From positions 1 through 64,000 of the forward strand of contig MU839152.1 of the NCBI GenBank assembly GCA_030685235.1: DNA of 64,000 nucleotides, read 5' to 3'. The translations under genes were made by a program, and so were the position numbers. Below are positions 23,800 through 33,757 of the stretch, piece after piece. The stretch comes from Copromyces sp. CBS 386.78 (taxonomy: Eukaryota > Ascomycota > Sordariomycetes > Sordariales > Sordariaceae). Numbering within the stretch: position 1 is the first letter of the stretch; every line of letters begins with the position of its first letter. The notes beneath the pieces are model-generated. The model was not told where the DNA came from. It did no database searches and saw only the letters and a program-made list of their open reading frames with translations.

Positions 23800-25799
23800 C
23801 AATATATATTGTCCTTTTCTTTATTTTAATACATTTTTCGGGTTTAAACGGTTTAAATAGAGTTTATAAATTCTATCCTTCCCTCCCGTTTAGCGTTATT
23901 TTTTAAATTGCAATTCTTTCTTATAATTTGTATAATAATTTTTACCCTTCCTTACGTCCTAACCCTGGCGGTCGCTCTCTTCTCTTACGTTTTCTATTAT
24001 TTAATCTATTATATTTATTTTTATTAATTTCTATTCGTTTCTTTCGCTCTTACCTTTTCATTATTATAATCGGTCTATCCTCTTATATTATTTAATCTAA
24101 AATTAACTAATTTATTTAATTACGTAGGTTCCCTTCCGTTATTTACGCTTATTTCGCTACTTATAAATATAGTCTAAACCTTATCGTTCTTCCCTTTTTT
24201 CTTCCTAATCCTAAGCCGCTACTAAGGGTAAGGTCGCCACTAAGGTTACCTTTAAGGAGGAAGAGAAGTACGTCTCTTATATTAAATATTTTGTTTAAAT
24301 CGCCGAAAAGAAGGCCGCTTTCGAAGCCGAAGCCACTTTTAAAGTCTATAAGGCTAACGAAGGTATCGTTATAAATAAGAAGTAGGCCAACGTTAAGGCT
24401 ATTAAAATAGATAATATTAAAGAGTTTATCCCCGGCTCTATTGGTAAAAAGTAGTATAAGCGTAAGCGTAAAATTAAATAGGTCTTCGAATTCGTTATTC
24501 TTACCCCTTATACTCTTATAATATAATTTTATAATTTTATATCCTTTATTCTACCATCGTTATTACTTCTTATATTTAATATATATATTTTTCCCTATAT
24601 TATAAGTATAATTATTTTCGGCTTTTTCCTACTATTGTCCTTACTTAGCGTTATCGGTATTTAACCTCTTCCTTTAATATTATAATCACTTTCGGCTTTT
24701 TCTATCGCTTTATTTACCTGCTTTTACTATTATTATCTTTATTCTAGGTATTCGGTATACAATTTCTTTTAGTTCTAAACTTATATTTATTATATTATAT
24801 ACGTTTATATACTTATTTTAATTTATTTCTGTAATTTTTAGAGGTATTTTCTTTATATTAAATAATTACGGTTCGTTTTAGTCTATTCGGTTCTCTTTCG
24901 TAATAGCTTAGCTATTTTAATTCCCTAGCTCTTAGTACGTATTTCGTCTCTACTAACAATTTTTATATTTCTTTTACATATTTTTATTTCCCTATTTATA
25001 TACCCTCCTCCTCCTTTTTTCCTCTTTCTTTTTTTTATCTTCGTTTTTATCCTCTTTTTCCTTCTTCCTCTTCTCCCCTTTTTTTATTTTTCTCTCCTTT
25101 CTATTAGCCTTACTTCTTTTTTTCTTTTTTTTCTTTACCTTCTTTTCTTATTTTCCTCTCTCCCGGCGCTATACTTATTATCTATATTCCTTTCTACTCT
25201 TTACATTATTTTTACCCCTATTATTACAATAGTTCGTCTTCCTCCCGTTTTCGCCGCCCCTATTTTCGCCGTATTTTATACGTTCACTATATTTTATATT
25301 TTATAGCGGTTATTAATTAAATTAATAAATATTCGGTAATAAATATTATTAACCTTTACGAATATATTTTCAATATATTTCTTCTAATATTATTTCTTTT
25401 TTACTTCTATTAATTTATTATATTTTTCCTTTTAATTAAGGATATTTCCGTAGATTTATCGTACTATAATAAATATTTTGAATTTATTTTACTAATATCC
25501 TTTATAGTTTATTCCTAAGAAATATAGAATATTCTTTTAATTTTACTTTATATCCTTAATTCGTTAGAATTTATATATAATTTTAGCCGCTTCTATTATA
25601 CTATCGCCTAATTTTATAAATCGTAATTCGCGTTCGTTCGTAAAATTGGCGACCCCTATAATATAAATAAATACGAATTAATAAGGGTCGGCTTATAATC
25701 GCCTCTTTTATCCTCTTATAATTCTAATACTTTTTATAGCTTATTATCTTCTTTTACCCTAGTTTAATTTAATTTTATTTCGGTTTTTACCCTAATCTT
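23800..25799. other. AT-rich RIP-mutated DNA with a decayed Lys/Glu-rich coding segment
   Basis: Near 24195-24480 the plus strand keeps a protein-like frame rich in Lys, Glu and Ala (EEEKYVSYIKYFV, IAEKKAAFEAEATFK, KKYKRKRK-like) with a few TAG/TAA. This suggests a basic nucleic-acid-binding or gag-like protein, but I cannot assign it. The rest is pyrimidine-rich, AT-rich sequence without recognisable genes. Confidence 0.45.
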
Positions 25800-26420
25800 T
25801 AACCCTTACCCGCCTCCTACCAATCCGCCCCCTCCCAATATTTCGTTTACTAATTTTCTTAACGTACTTCCTACTATTTTATTCCCTTCTAACGTTTCCT
25901 CTACTAATTCTACTAGTTCTATTAATATACCTCCTATTACTTTATTCCCTTTTAACATTTCCTCTACTAATTTTATTAATTCTACTAGCATACCTCTTAC
26001 TAATTTTATTAGTATACCTCCTACTAATTTTACTAGCGTATCTCCTATTAATTCTACTAATTCTATTAGCGTACCTCCTATTAATTCTATTAATTCTATT
26101 AGCATACCTCTTATTAATTCTACTAGCGTACCTCCTACTAGTTCTACTAGTTCTATTAATATACTTCCTACTACCTCGTTCCCTCTTAATATTTCCGCTA
26201 ATTTTATTAATATACCCCCTATTATTTCGCCCCTTCTTAATATTTTTACTAATTCTACTAATATACCTTTTATTACTTTACCCCCTCCTAGCGTACTTCC
26301 TACTACCTCGCCCCCTCCTAATGTACCTTTTATTATTTCGCTGCTTTTTAATGTACTTCCTACTATTTCGCCCCTTCTTAATATTTCTTTTATTAATTCT
26401 ACTAATATACTTCTTACGGC
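25800..26420. repeat. degenerate minisatellite (cctcctactaattctactag units)
   Basis: Blocks of cctcctactaattctactag recur with phased ttcccttctaa/ttcccttttaa spacers. The plus strand reads as Pro/Thr/Ser-rich repeats. The minus strand reads as open Leu-Ile-Glu-Leu-Val repeats with Gly-Gly turns (LIELVELIGGTL). The spacers recur about every 90-110 bp, suggesting a higher-order period. Confidence 0.65.
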
Positions 26421-26879
26421 TGTTATTTTTAGCTTTAACTTTATTTCTACCGGTAATAGTAGTCTCCTTACTCTTATTCCTTACCCTTAATTATATAATA
26501 TATAATTTATAATTCGGTTATTTAAGATTTATTAATTTATATATTTTTATTAAAATAAAATATATAATATATATTAATATTTCTAAGGACTTATAATTTA
26601 TATATAATTTATATTAGAGGTTTATAAAGATTACCTTAAAATAATCGCCAATTCGGTAATAGATTTATATAATTATTTTAACCTTAGTTAAATTACCCTT
26701 ACTATTTACCCTATAACGTTTAAAGTCCTAGGCTCCTCCTCTTAAAATACAATTATAATTAATATAAATTTTAAAAATAATATTACCGAATTATTATCGC
26801 CTTTAGCAATTTCCCTTCTATTTATCCCCGGTTACTCTTCGCCTATTATTATTTAAATTAGCGGTAGCTCTTTTATTAA
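26421..26879. other. AT-rich spacer between minisatellites
   Basis: This is TA-rich sequence with no gene or internal repeat that I can recognise. Confidence 0.4.
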
Positions 26880-27650
26880 TAGTAGTAATAATTCTTTTAG
26901 TAGCCTTACCTCTACCCCTTCCGCTATCCTTTATTTTATTGCCAGTAATTTTCTTATTAGTAGTTTTAATAATAATTCTACTCCTATTCTACCCCTTAAT
27001 TTTATTAGTGGTAGCTTTCCTATTAGTAGTTCTAGTAGTAGTTCTCTTACTAGTAGCTCTAATAATAATTTTAATAATAGTTCTCCTACTATTAATTCTA
27101 ATAGTAGCTCTAATAATAATTCTCCTACTAATAATTCTAGTAGTAGCCTTACTTCTACCCCCTCTAATATTTTTTATTCTATTGCCGGTAGTTCTCTTAC
27201 TAGTAGTTCTAGTAATAGCTTTAATAATAATTCTCCTGCTGGTAGTTCTAGTAGTAGCCTTGCCTCTACCCCCTCCAGTATTTCTTATTCTATTACCGGT
27301 AGTTCTTTTATTAGTAGCTTTCGTAGTAGTTTTCCTATTAGTAGTAGCTCTCGTAGTAGTAGTTCTCTTATTAATAGTAGTTCTCGTAATAATAGTTCTC
27401 CTATTAGTAGTAGCTTTCGTAATAATAGTTCTACTATTGGTAATTTTCGTAGTAATAGTTTTTATAGTAATAATTTTGCTATTCGTAACTTTTATAGTAG
27501 TAGTTTTCGTAGTAGTTCTGCTACTATTCTTAATAGCCCTTTTAGCCCTCCTATTAGTTTCGCTATTAATAGTTCCCGCGGTAGCTCCTATTATATTCCT
27601 ACTACCGCCCTTATTAATTTTAATAATTCTAGTCCTATCTTCGAAAATTT
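26880..27650. repeat. Ser/Asn-codon minisatellite (agtagtagttctcctatt units)
   Basis: Words such as agtagttctagtagtagct and aataataattctcct are reiterated for about 770 bp, including two copies of a longer block containing gccttacctctaccccct-like sequence (near 26908, 27150 and 27260). One plus-strand frame encodes Ser/Asn/Pro-rich low-complexity protein, another an apparent 246-residue hydrophobic frame. The latter is a by-product of the repeat. It may be the remnant of a Ser-rich linker in a dead gene. Confidence 0.65.
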
Positions 27651-28148
27651 CTTATTTAATTCGCCGTCTATTAATGTAAATATATTTATAAATTCGTAGG
27701 ACTATAAGCCTATTACGAGTTTAAAATTGTAAATTAGTTTAGTAATATATATAAATTGTACGTTAATTATATTTGTAGTTATTTATTTCGGGATTTTTAT
27801 TGTATTATTATTCTATTTTATTAATATTTAGATTGTAATTTAAATATTTTTTTTTGCACCTCCCTTTTATTCGTTCCATTTATTTATAATATACTTTTTA
27901 ATTTATTATTTTACTTTACTTTCGTAACTTATAATATCTATTTTTTTCTTCCTTTCATTTTACCTTTTCAATTAAATATTAATAACTTCCTTTATTTATT
28001 TTTATAATTTATTATATTTAAATATTATAGTAAATAGACGCTATCGATTTCTTCGTCCTCCTCTTTATAATTTTCTTAAAATTTAATCTTATTAATTTTC
28101 TTATTCCGTTTATTCTTATTATATCCTTATATTCTATATCTAATCTTC
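27651..28148. other. AT-rich spacer
   Basis: This is RIP-like TA-rich and pyrimidine-rich sequence. I see no gene in it. Confidence 0.4.
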
Positions 28149-28735
28149 GGTGACCGGTATCTTTATAATTTCGGTAACTAGCATGTTTATAATTTCGGTA
28201 ATTGGCATTTTTACGACTTTAATTACCAGTATTTTTATAATTTCGGTGATTGGTATTTTTATAATTTCGGTAACCAGTATTTTTATAACTTCAGTTACTA
28301 GTAAATTTTATAATTTTAGTGACCGGTATTTTTATAATTTCAGTAACTAGTATTTTTACAATTTCGGTCACCGGCAAATTTTATAATTTCGGTGACCGGC
28401 AATTTTACGACTTCGGTAATTGGTATTTTTATAATTTCGGTAACTAGCAATTTTACGACTTCGGTGACCGGTATTTTCATGATTTCAGTGACCAGCATCT
28501 TTATAATTTCGGTAACTGGTATTTTTATGATTTTAGTAATTGGTATTTTTATAATTTCGGTGACCGGTATTTTTACGATTTCGGTTACTAGTAAATTTCA
28601 TAATTTTGGTGACCGGTAATTTTACGACTTCGGTAACCGGTAATTTTACGATTTCAGTGATTGGTATTTTTACGATTTCGGTTACCGGTAAATTTTATAA
28701 TTTCGGTGATTGGTAATTTTACGTCTTCGAAAATT
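28149..28735. repeat. 24-bp minisatellite, about 24 copies
   Basis: The unit is ggtgaccggtatttttataa followed by tttc, with a core that is often palindromic (ggtgaccggt or ggtnacc). The 24-bp spacing is exact for the first units (28149, 28173, 28197), with occasional 1-3 base variants later. On the plus strand one frame gives an aromatic octapeptide (GDxYFYNF) with x being Arg, Trp, Gln or a stop. On the minus strand one frame is open throughout (EIIKIPVT / EVVKLPVT). Which, if either, was ever coding is unknown. Confidence 0.8.
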
Positions 28736-29382
28736 ACTATTTATTTCGGACCCGACCCTAATCCTTTTTTTCTTCCTTTATAATTAATCGGGAAAGTACT
28801 TATTAAATATATTACCCTTTTTACTCTATATAAGGAAAGTTTATACTTATTATTTCTATTCGCTAATAATTAACGGATTATTATATACTCTTTCTTTATT
28901 GTACTTTCCTTATTAATATAAATATTCTTTCCTTTTCTTCGTTACGTTATTATTTCCCCGTTTATCTAATTTTTCTTAGTATTAAATACTCCTTATATCT
29001 TCGTTTTTCTTCTTCCTTTCCTTCTTTTCTTTTTTCTTCTAAATTTTTTTTTCTTATTATCTATTATCTTTTCTTTTATTAATTAAATTTCGTAACTCCC
29101 TTGCAATATATTTAATTACTATATATATTATACTTCTCGCCTATTTACCTACGTCGTAATTATACGATCGATTTCCTTACTTAAATATAAATAGCGCCTT
29201 ACCTTTAATATATTCGGCCTTTCCTTATTTCTATTAATATTCTCCGTCTAATAATTCTTTACTATTTAAATACCTTCCCCGTCGTCTCTATTACTCCTTA
29301 AACAATAAGGGATATATTAGTAAACGCGTCGACTTCCCTATAATACCGACCGGATTTAATCTAATTATTAAATATATTTTTT
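28736..29382. other. AT-rich RIP-mutated DNA, no gene
   Basis: The sequence is TA-rich with pyrimidine runs around 29000-29050. It shows no recognisable feature before the 177-bp repeat array begins. Confidence 0.4.
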
Positions 29383-29875
29383 ACGCGTTTATTTCGAAGC
29401 CGACGTTAGTAACACCTTTAATTTTCGTACCGGTTTTAATACCGAAGGTAATTATATTATAATTTCGGTTAATTAGTATCTAGTTATTAGATTTACTAAT
29501 ATAAATATTTCCTAGTACGCCTTCCTAAATATTAATTATATAGAGTATACTCCCCTTCTACGCGCCTATTTTAAGGCCGACTTTAGTAATACTTTTACCT
29601 CTCGTAACGGTTTTAATACCGAAGGCAACTATATTATAGTCTTGGTCAATTAATATCCGGTTACTAAATTTGCTAATATAGATATTTCCTAGTACGCCTT
29701 CTTAAGTATTAACTATATAGAATATACTCCCCTTCTACGCGCTTACTTTAAGGCCGACTTTAGTAGTACCTTTACTTCTTATACCGGTTACCGAAGGTAA
29801 TTATATTATAGTCTGGGTCAATTAATATCCGGTTACTAAATTTACTAATATAAATATTTCCTAGTACGACGTTGC
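29383..29875 (+). repeat. 177-bp tandem coding-like repeat, about 2.8 copies
   Basis: acgcg-initiated units start at 29383, 29560 and 29737, exactly 177 bp (59 codons) apart. The plus strand reads as a 59-residue module with an acidic (F/Y)(E/K)ADxS segment, TEGNYI, and a YIEYTPLLRA end, interrupted by TAG/TAA at Trp/Gln-like positions. The third unit has a small deletion that shifts frame. More distant copies of the NYIEYT part recur near 30095, 31400 and 31445. The protein is not recognised. Confidence 0.65.
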
Positions 29876-30481
29876 GTTTAGTCCTAAATTTATTAGCGCC
29901 GTCGTTTACAATAAGGTTTAAAAATTTAAGAAGGTTTAATAAAAGTTTGCTTCCATAATTCCTAAGCCTTAAATTTATAACGGCCGTAAGCCTAAACTTA
30001 AAACCGAGAAGAAGAATATCTTTTACTTTATTATTAAGGAAGGTTCGCCTTATATCTTTTAAAGCTTATTACGCTAGCTCGCCTTCTTAGGCATTAATTG
30101 TATAAAGTATACTAATTTTAACCTAGCTTAGTTAGCCTAATTTATTAACGAAATACGTATTATAATTGACCTGGATAAGGAGAACGGCCGTAAACCTAAG
30201 TCTGGAATTAAAAAGAAGAATATCTTTATATAGCTATCTTTCGTGTACGTACTTTACAAAGTATAATATTTAAAGAAACCTTCGAACTAGATACCCTACG
30301 TATTAGAACCAATTAAATATATTATTATTGAGCCTTCGATATTGCTAGACGATAGAATTAGTAGTTAGTTCCCGGATAATTATTACCACTATACGGGTAT
30401 AGGCGTTAATAAAGCCCCCCGGCTTCTAACTATATACATGCAGTCGGCTAAGGTCCCGGTAATATTCCGGATAATAACTCC
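29876..30481 (+). other. decayed coding-like DNA between the 177-bp repeats and the AT-hook segment
   Basis: The plus strand keeps protein-like stretches: basic GRKPK words followed by EKKNIF and KEGSPYIF near 29980-30060, and again GRKPKSGIKKKN near 30190-30225, with TAG/TAA interruptions. It appears to be part of the same unknown dead gene as the flanking repeats. I cannot assign a family. Confidence 0.4.
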
Positions 30482-30688
30482 GATTTCGATAATGGCGGTC
30501 CGGCCCCGGGTAGAGGGCGCAGTAGACCCCGTGGTAGACCTCCCGGTAGTAGAGTTGGTAGTATATTAGGTAGAGGTAGAATAAATAGTGTAATTGGATT
30601 TGGTAGATTAAGTATAGGTTTAGGAAGGCTTCGTAGAAGATTTCGTAAAAGTATTATTGGTAGACCACTACGTTTAAAAGGTGGTTAG
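30482..30688 (+). pseudogene. fragment encoding an AT-hook-like Arg/Gly-rich tail
   Basis: An open 65-codon stretch from 30494 ends at TAG 30686-30688. It contains PGRGRSRPRGRPPG, which includes the RGRP core of an AT-hook DNA-binding motif, then repeated GRGR/GRL and a RRRFRK basic patch, ending LKGG. The stretch is GC-richer and retains more unmutated codons than its surroundings. It continues upstream in frame through a TAA that may derive from CAA. I infer the C-terminus of a decayed DNA-binding or transposon protein. Confidence 0.45.
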
Positions 30689-31830
30689 CCCCCGTTTATA
30701 TTATTTAATTTTATTATATCCGAGACTCTTTAGAAAGTACGTTTTACGGTAATAAGGTAGTAAAGGGAAGGAAGTATTAAAAGGAAGGAGGTAATAAATA
30801 GAAAGAATATTTAATAAATAGAAGGAATATTTAAAGTAGTAATAGAAGGAGTATTTAGTATATGGCTATTTATATATAAAGTATTAATATTAATCCTATT
30901 ATTTAAATTTATATTCCCGTTCTCTCTTTTTTTATCGTTTATTAACCGTTGCCCTATATTCTTAGTCCCTCCTTTATTATTTATTAATTATTAATTATTA
31001 ATACCGTTACCCTAATCGTTTATTAAAAGATTAACTATTAACTATTATTACCGTCGCCGTCACTATACCTACTATCCTTAAAATTAATAACTAGTTTGCT
31101 ACCCAATTTTGCGATTTAAATATTATTTTTGAAAGTAATATAATTAAGGAAGCTATCTATAAGATTTTTAAACTGGCCATTAAGCGTTATATAATTAGAA
31201 ACGGGGAATAGGTTAACACTACCTTTATTATTATCGCTAGTAACCTTAACTCCCATTATAAAATTCTAAATAGTTATTATTAGATTATTACCAGCGCTAC
31301 TACTAGTACTATTATTATAGAATCGCCTTCCCTTCTAGACTTTTTTCTCCCTTTCCTAATCTATTTTAAATGGTTATAAGGCTACCGGCTCCCTTCCCTA
31401 AGTATTTACTATATAGAGTATACTAGTTCCGTTAACTCCCCTCCCTAGGTATTAATTATATAGAATATATTAATTTCCTCGGCGCCTTATCTCATTCGGT
31501 TATAATTATTAAAATACCGTTTTACCTTTTTTCCTTCGACCGAAAGTATATTTAGATTAACTAGATTAATTGGGAGTTTAATACTATTATTATAGAGAGT
31601 ACTTTATTTTACTACTTTATAAACGTTATTATTAAATTTCTAATAATTAAAGGATAGCCGGGGGCGGTAACCTTTAATAATATTTTCCTATTATTATTAT
31701 TCGTCGGATTTATATTATCCCCATTAATTATTATTATTATTTTTATTACCCTTAAATATTTAATATATATTAGTAATTCCTTCAATTTACCTTTTATTCT
31801 ATACGTACGGATTATATTCTACGAAAGGGG
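30689..31830. other. AT-rich RIP-mutated DNA, no gene recognised
   Basis: It has a purine-rich run around 30760-30860 (aaggaaggaggtaataa) and two weak copies of the tattaactatatagaatata motif from the 177-bp repeat (near 31400 and 31445). A dispersed agccgggggcggtaacc word lies near 31654. No intact frame is present. Part of it may have been the N-terminus of the pogo-type transposase that follows. Confidence 0.4.
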
Positions 31831-32000
31831 TAATTCTTTAATAATATTAATATTTGTTAATATATAAGTGCTAGCGGGTATAGTAATTACGCCGCTAAGC
31901 GTAACTTTATTAAGTTAATTCTTTAATAATGTTAATACCCGCTAGTACGTAAGCGCTAGCGGGTATAGTAGTTATGCCGCTAAGCGTAACCTTATTAAAT
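31831..32000. repeat. 85-bp tandem duplication
   Basis: taattctttaataat starts both units (31831 and 31916). The rest aligns without gaps and differs almost only by C/T and G/A changes, so the two copies were mutated by RIP independently after duplication. Both share gctagcgggtatagta and gccgctaagcgtaac. Confidence 0.75.
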
Positions 32001-32165
32001 TGACTAGTTACGTATTATATTGCCCTAAGATATTGTCTCCGCTTTTGACTGCAGGGCCGTCTACAAGTAGGCTTGTCGCCCCTGTTAAGGTATTTTAACG
32101 AAACTTTAATAGTAAAATAGATCTATAAAGAACTAAATTAAGAAGTAGGTACTAATAATAATAAA

Positions 32166-32700
32166 ATACTATTAGTTATAAATACCGCTAGCTTTTATAA
32201 AACGAAGGATATATTTAATACTTTCGATAAATATAGTATTAATAAAGCTATAATACCCGGCGGTCTTACCCCCCTATTATAACCCTTCGATACTTATATT
32301 AATAAATCGATTAAAGTATATTTCTATAAAGTATATAGGGAATATATCGAAGAGTAAAAAGTTTAAGAAGGAATTGAATTCGAAAAATAGACCCCGTTAA
32401 AAAAAAGGATTATACTTATTCATATTATTATACGAATTATCGAATTTCTTTAATAAAAAAACCCTAATTTAGTAGCGAAGTCCTTCGTCGATTATAATCT
32501 TTCTATAAGACCTAATAGTATAAAAAACTACAAAATTAAGATTAAAGGTATTAAGTAGGAAGATATCGACTTTATTAATTTCGAGGAGGCTAATAACGCC
32601 AATATTATTAATAATACCCAATATTTCAAACTTAATAAGGAAGCCACCCTTAACGAACTACAAATAAATTATTCGGATTATACTATTTCCTAATTATAGT
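32166..32700 (+). pseudogene. RIP-inactivated pogo/DDE_1 transposase, C-terminal part
   Basis: The plus-strand frame reads LLVINTASFYKTKDIF, then IIPGGLTPLL*PFDTYINKSIK (about 32235-32310). This is the DDE_1 block of pogo/Fot/jerky transposases, normally LLVMD...A.F.KT...IPGGLT..LQPLD..INK.FK. The catalytic Asp after LLV is now Asn (GAT to AAT) and the Gln before P is TAG, both C:G-to-T:A changes. An IEFL-type helix and an acidic tail follow to about 32700. The N-terminal helix-turn-helix region was not found in the ruined sequence upstream. Expected function was cut-and-paste transposition. It is now dead. Confidence 0.8.
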
Positions 32701-32980
32701 CTTTATATAAATTACGGCGGATCTTCGGCTTTAATAAATTCAAGAAAATTAAATTCGTCGCTATACTTTAAAAAACTAATTATAAAGCTATTATCAACCC
32801 TTCTAAAAGTTTAAATAATATAGTATTAAATATAGATATTAAATAAGAAGGGGATAAAAGAAATTTAACGGCACTAATTCAATTAGATTAGTATTATTAT
32901 TAATATTAATCCTTTTCAAAATTCGTCGTCTTCGCTATCGTTATTATATAAAAAAAATTTAATACCCCTTTTCCACTCTA

Positions 32981-33058
32981 GCCTAAGCTCCGTCTTTACC
33001 GGCCCAAACTCTATCTTTACCGGCCTAAACTCCGGCTTCACCGGCCTAAATTCATCGT
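32981..33058. repeat. 21-bp tandem repeat, about 3.5 copies
   Basis: Units start at 32981, 33002, 33023 and 33044 with the consensus gcctaaactccgtctttacc plus g. They differ mainly by C/T changes. Confidence 0.75.
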
Positions 33059-33530
33059 CTTTAATAATAATTACCTTATTTACCTATATAAATATAATCC
33101 CTTCCTACTATTCCCTCTCAATACCTTATTAATTGTACTATTGCTACTACCTTCCTCTTAACTTAATAAAATATTATACTAGATAATTTCTATTTAATAT
33201 ATATTTTTTAATAGCCGACCTACACTTCTCTCTAACCCAACTAAAATACCAGCCGTCCTTTTCTAAAGAGAGGCTAATAACGTATATAAAACTAAGGGAG
33301 GAGGGAGCCCGATAAATAATGTTATATTCGTTATTTTTAATAAAAATTCGAATATTTCCGAAGTCTCTTATTATATTTATAAAACGAAATTAGATCCAAT
33401 TAGCAATACAAATTATATAGGGATTTACATACAAATAATATCGATAGAACTCAAATCGATACGAATTATAGTTGTAATAGGGAAGGTCTATAAATATCGT
33501 CGTTTTTATAGCTAATATTAATAAAAATAA

Positions 33531-33566
33531 GGATAAAGAGGATAAAGAGGATAAAGAGGATTAAGA
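33531..33566. repeat. 9-bp tandem repeat (ggataaaga), 4 copies
   Basis: ggataaaga occurs at 33531, 33540 and 33549, with ggattaaga at 33558. Confidence 0.8.
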
Positions 33567-33701
33567 GAGTAGCAGTAATTAGAACCCCCTCTTTTGCCAA
33601 GGGAGCTATACCAACAGGGGGGCCACTTATCCTACCCCTATACACCAATAAACTACCCTTGTACGGTCACGCGATTTTCATAGCTGCAAGCGCTCCACCA
33701 A

Positions 33702-33757
33702 ATGTACTAAACTGCTTATATAATAGTCAAATCCCATTTGAATGCGAAAAAGCGGTA
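33702..33757 (-). repeat. right 56-bp terminal inverted repeat of the AT-rich block
   Basis: This is the reverse complement of the left-end sequence (10834-10889) with 48 of 56 matches. It ends gcggta at 33757, after which normal-composition DNA begins. Confidence 0.8.

Larger units (their letters stand above)
32701..33701. other. distal part of the AT-rich block with two short tandem repeats
   Basis: No gene is recognised. A 21-bp repeat lies at 32981-33058 and a 9-bp repeat at 33531-33566. From about 33580 the sequence regains CpA and balanced composition just before the right inverted repeat. Confidence 0.45.
10834..33757. mobile_element. 22.9-kb AT-rich, RIP-mutated block bounded by inverted repeats
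   Basis: The block is much richer in A and T than both flanks, is full of TpA, and has few CpA/TpG except near its ends, as expected after RIP. Its ends are inverted copies of a 56-bp sequence beginning taccgcttttt (10834-10889; reverse complement at 33702-33757). These match at 48 of 56 positions and most differences are transitions. The terminal TA is the only possible target duplication I see. The interior is a nest: a ruined Helitron, a ruined pogo-type transposase and several minisatellites. It could be one giant TIR element that accumulated insertions, or a repeat cluster flanked by two inverted copies of a small element. The unusual length and lack of an assignable transposase for the outer repeat leave this open. 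Confidence 0.6.

Noticed and set aside
26939..27679. Apparent 246-residue hydrophobic protein on the plus strand
   Set aside because: It is a frame of the agtagttct minisatellite made almost only of Leu/Val/Ile. Repeats lacking stop words stay open in several frames and this is not evidence of a gene.
28149..28735. Possible CRISPR array because of regularly spaced repeats
   Set aside because: The units are contiguous 24-bp tandem copies without unique spacers, in a fungal genome. It is a minisatellite.
10834..33757. Interpretation as a centromere core
   Set aside because: AT-rich RIPed DNA can be centromeric in these fungi, but 23 kb bounded by inverted repeats and flanked by normal genes is better explained as a transposon cluster. 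Sequence alone cannot exclude a role in heterochromatin.
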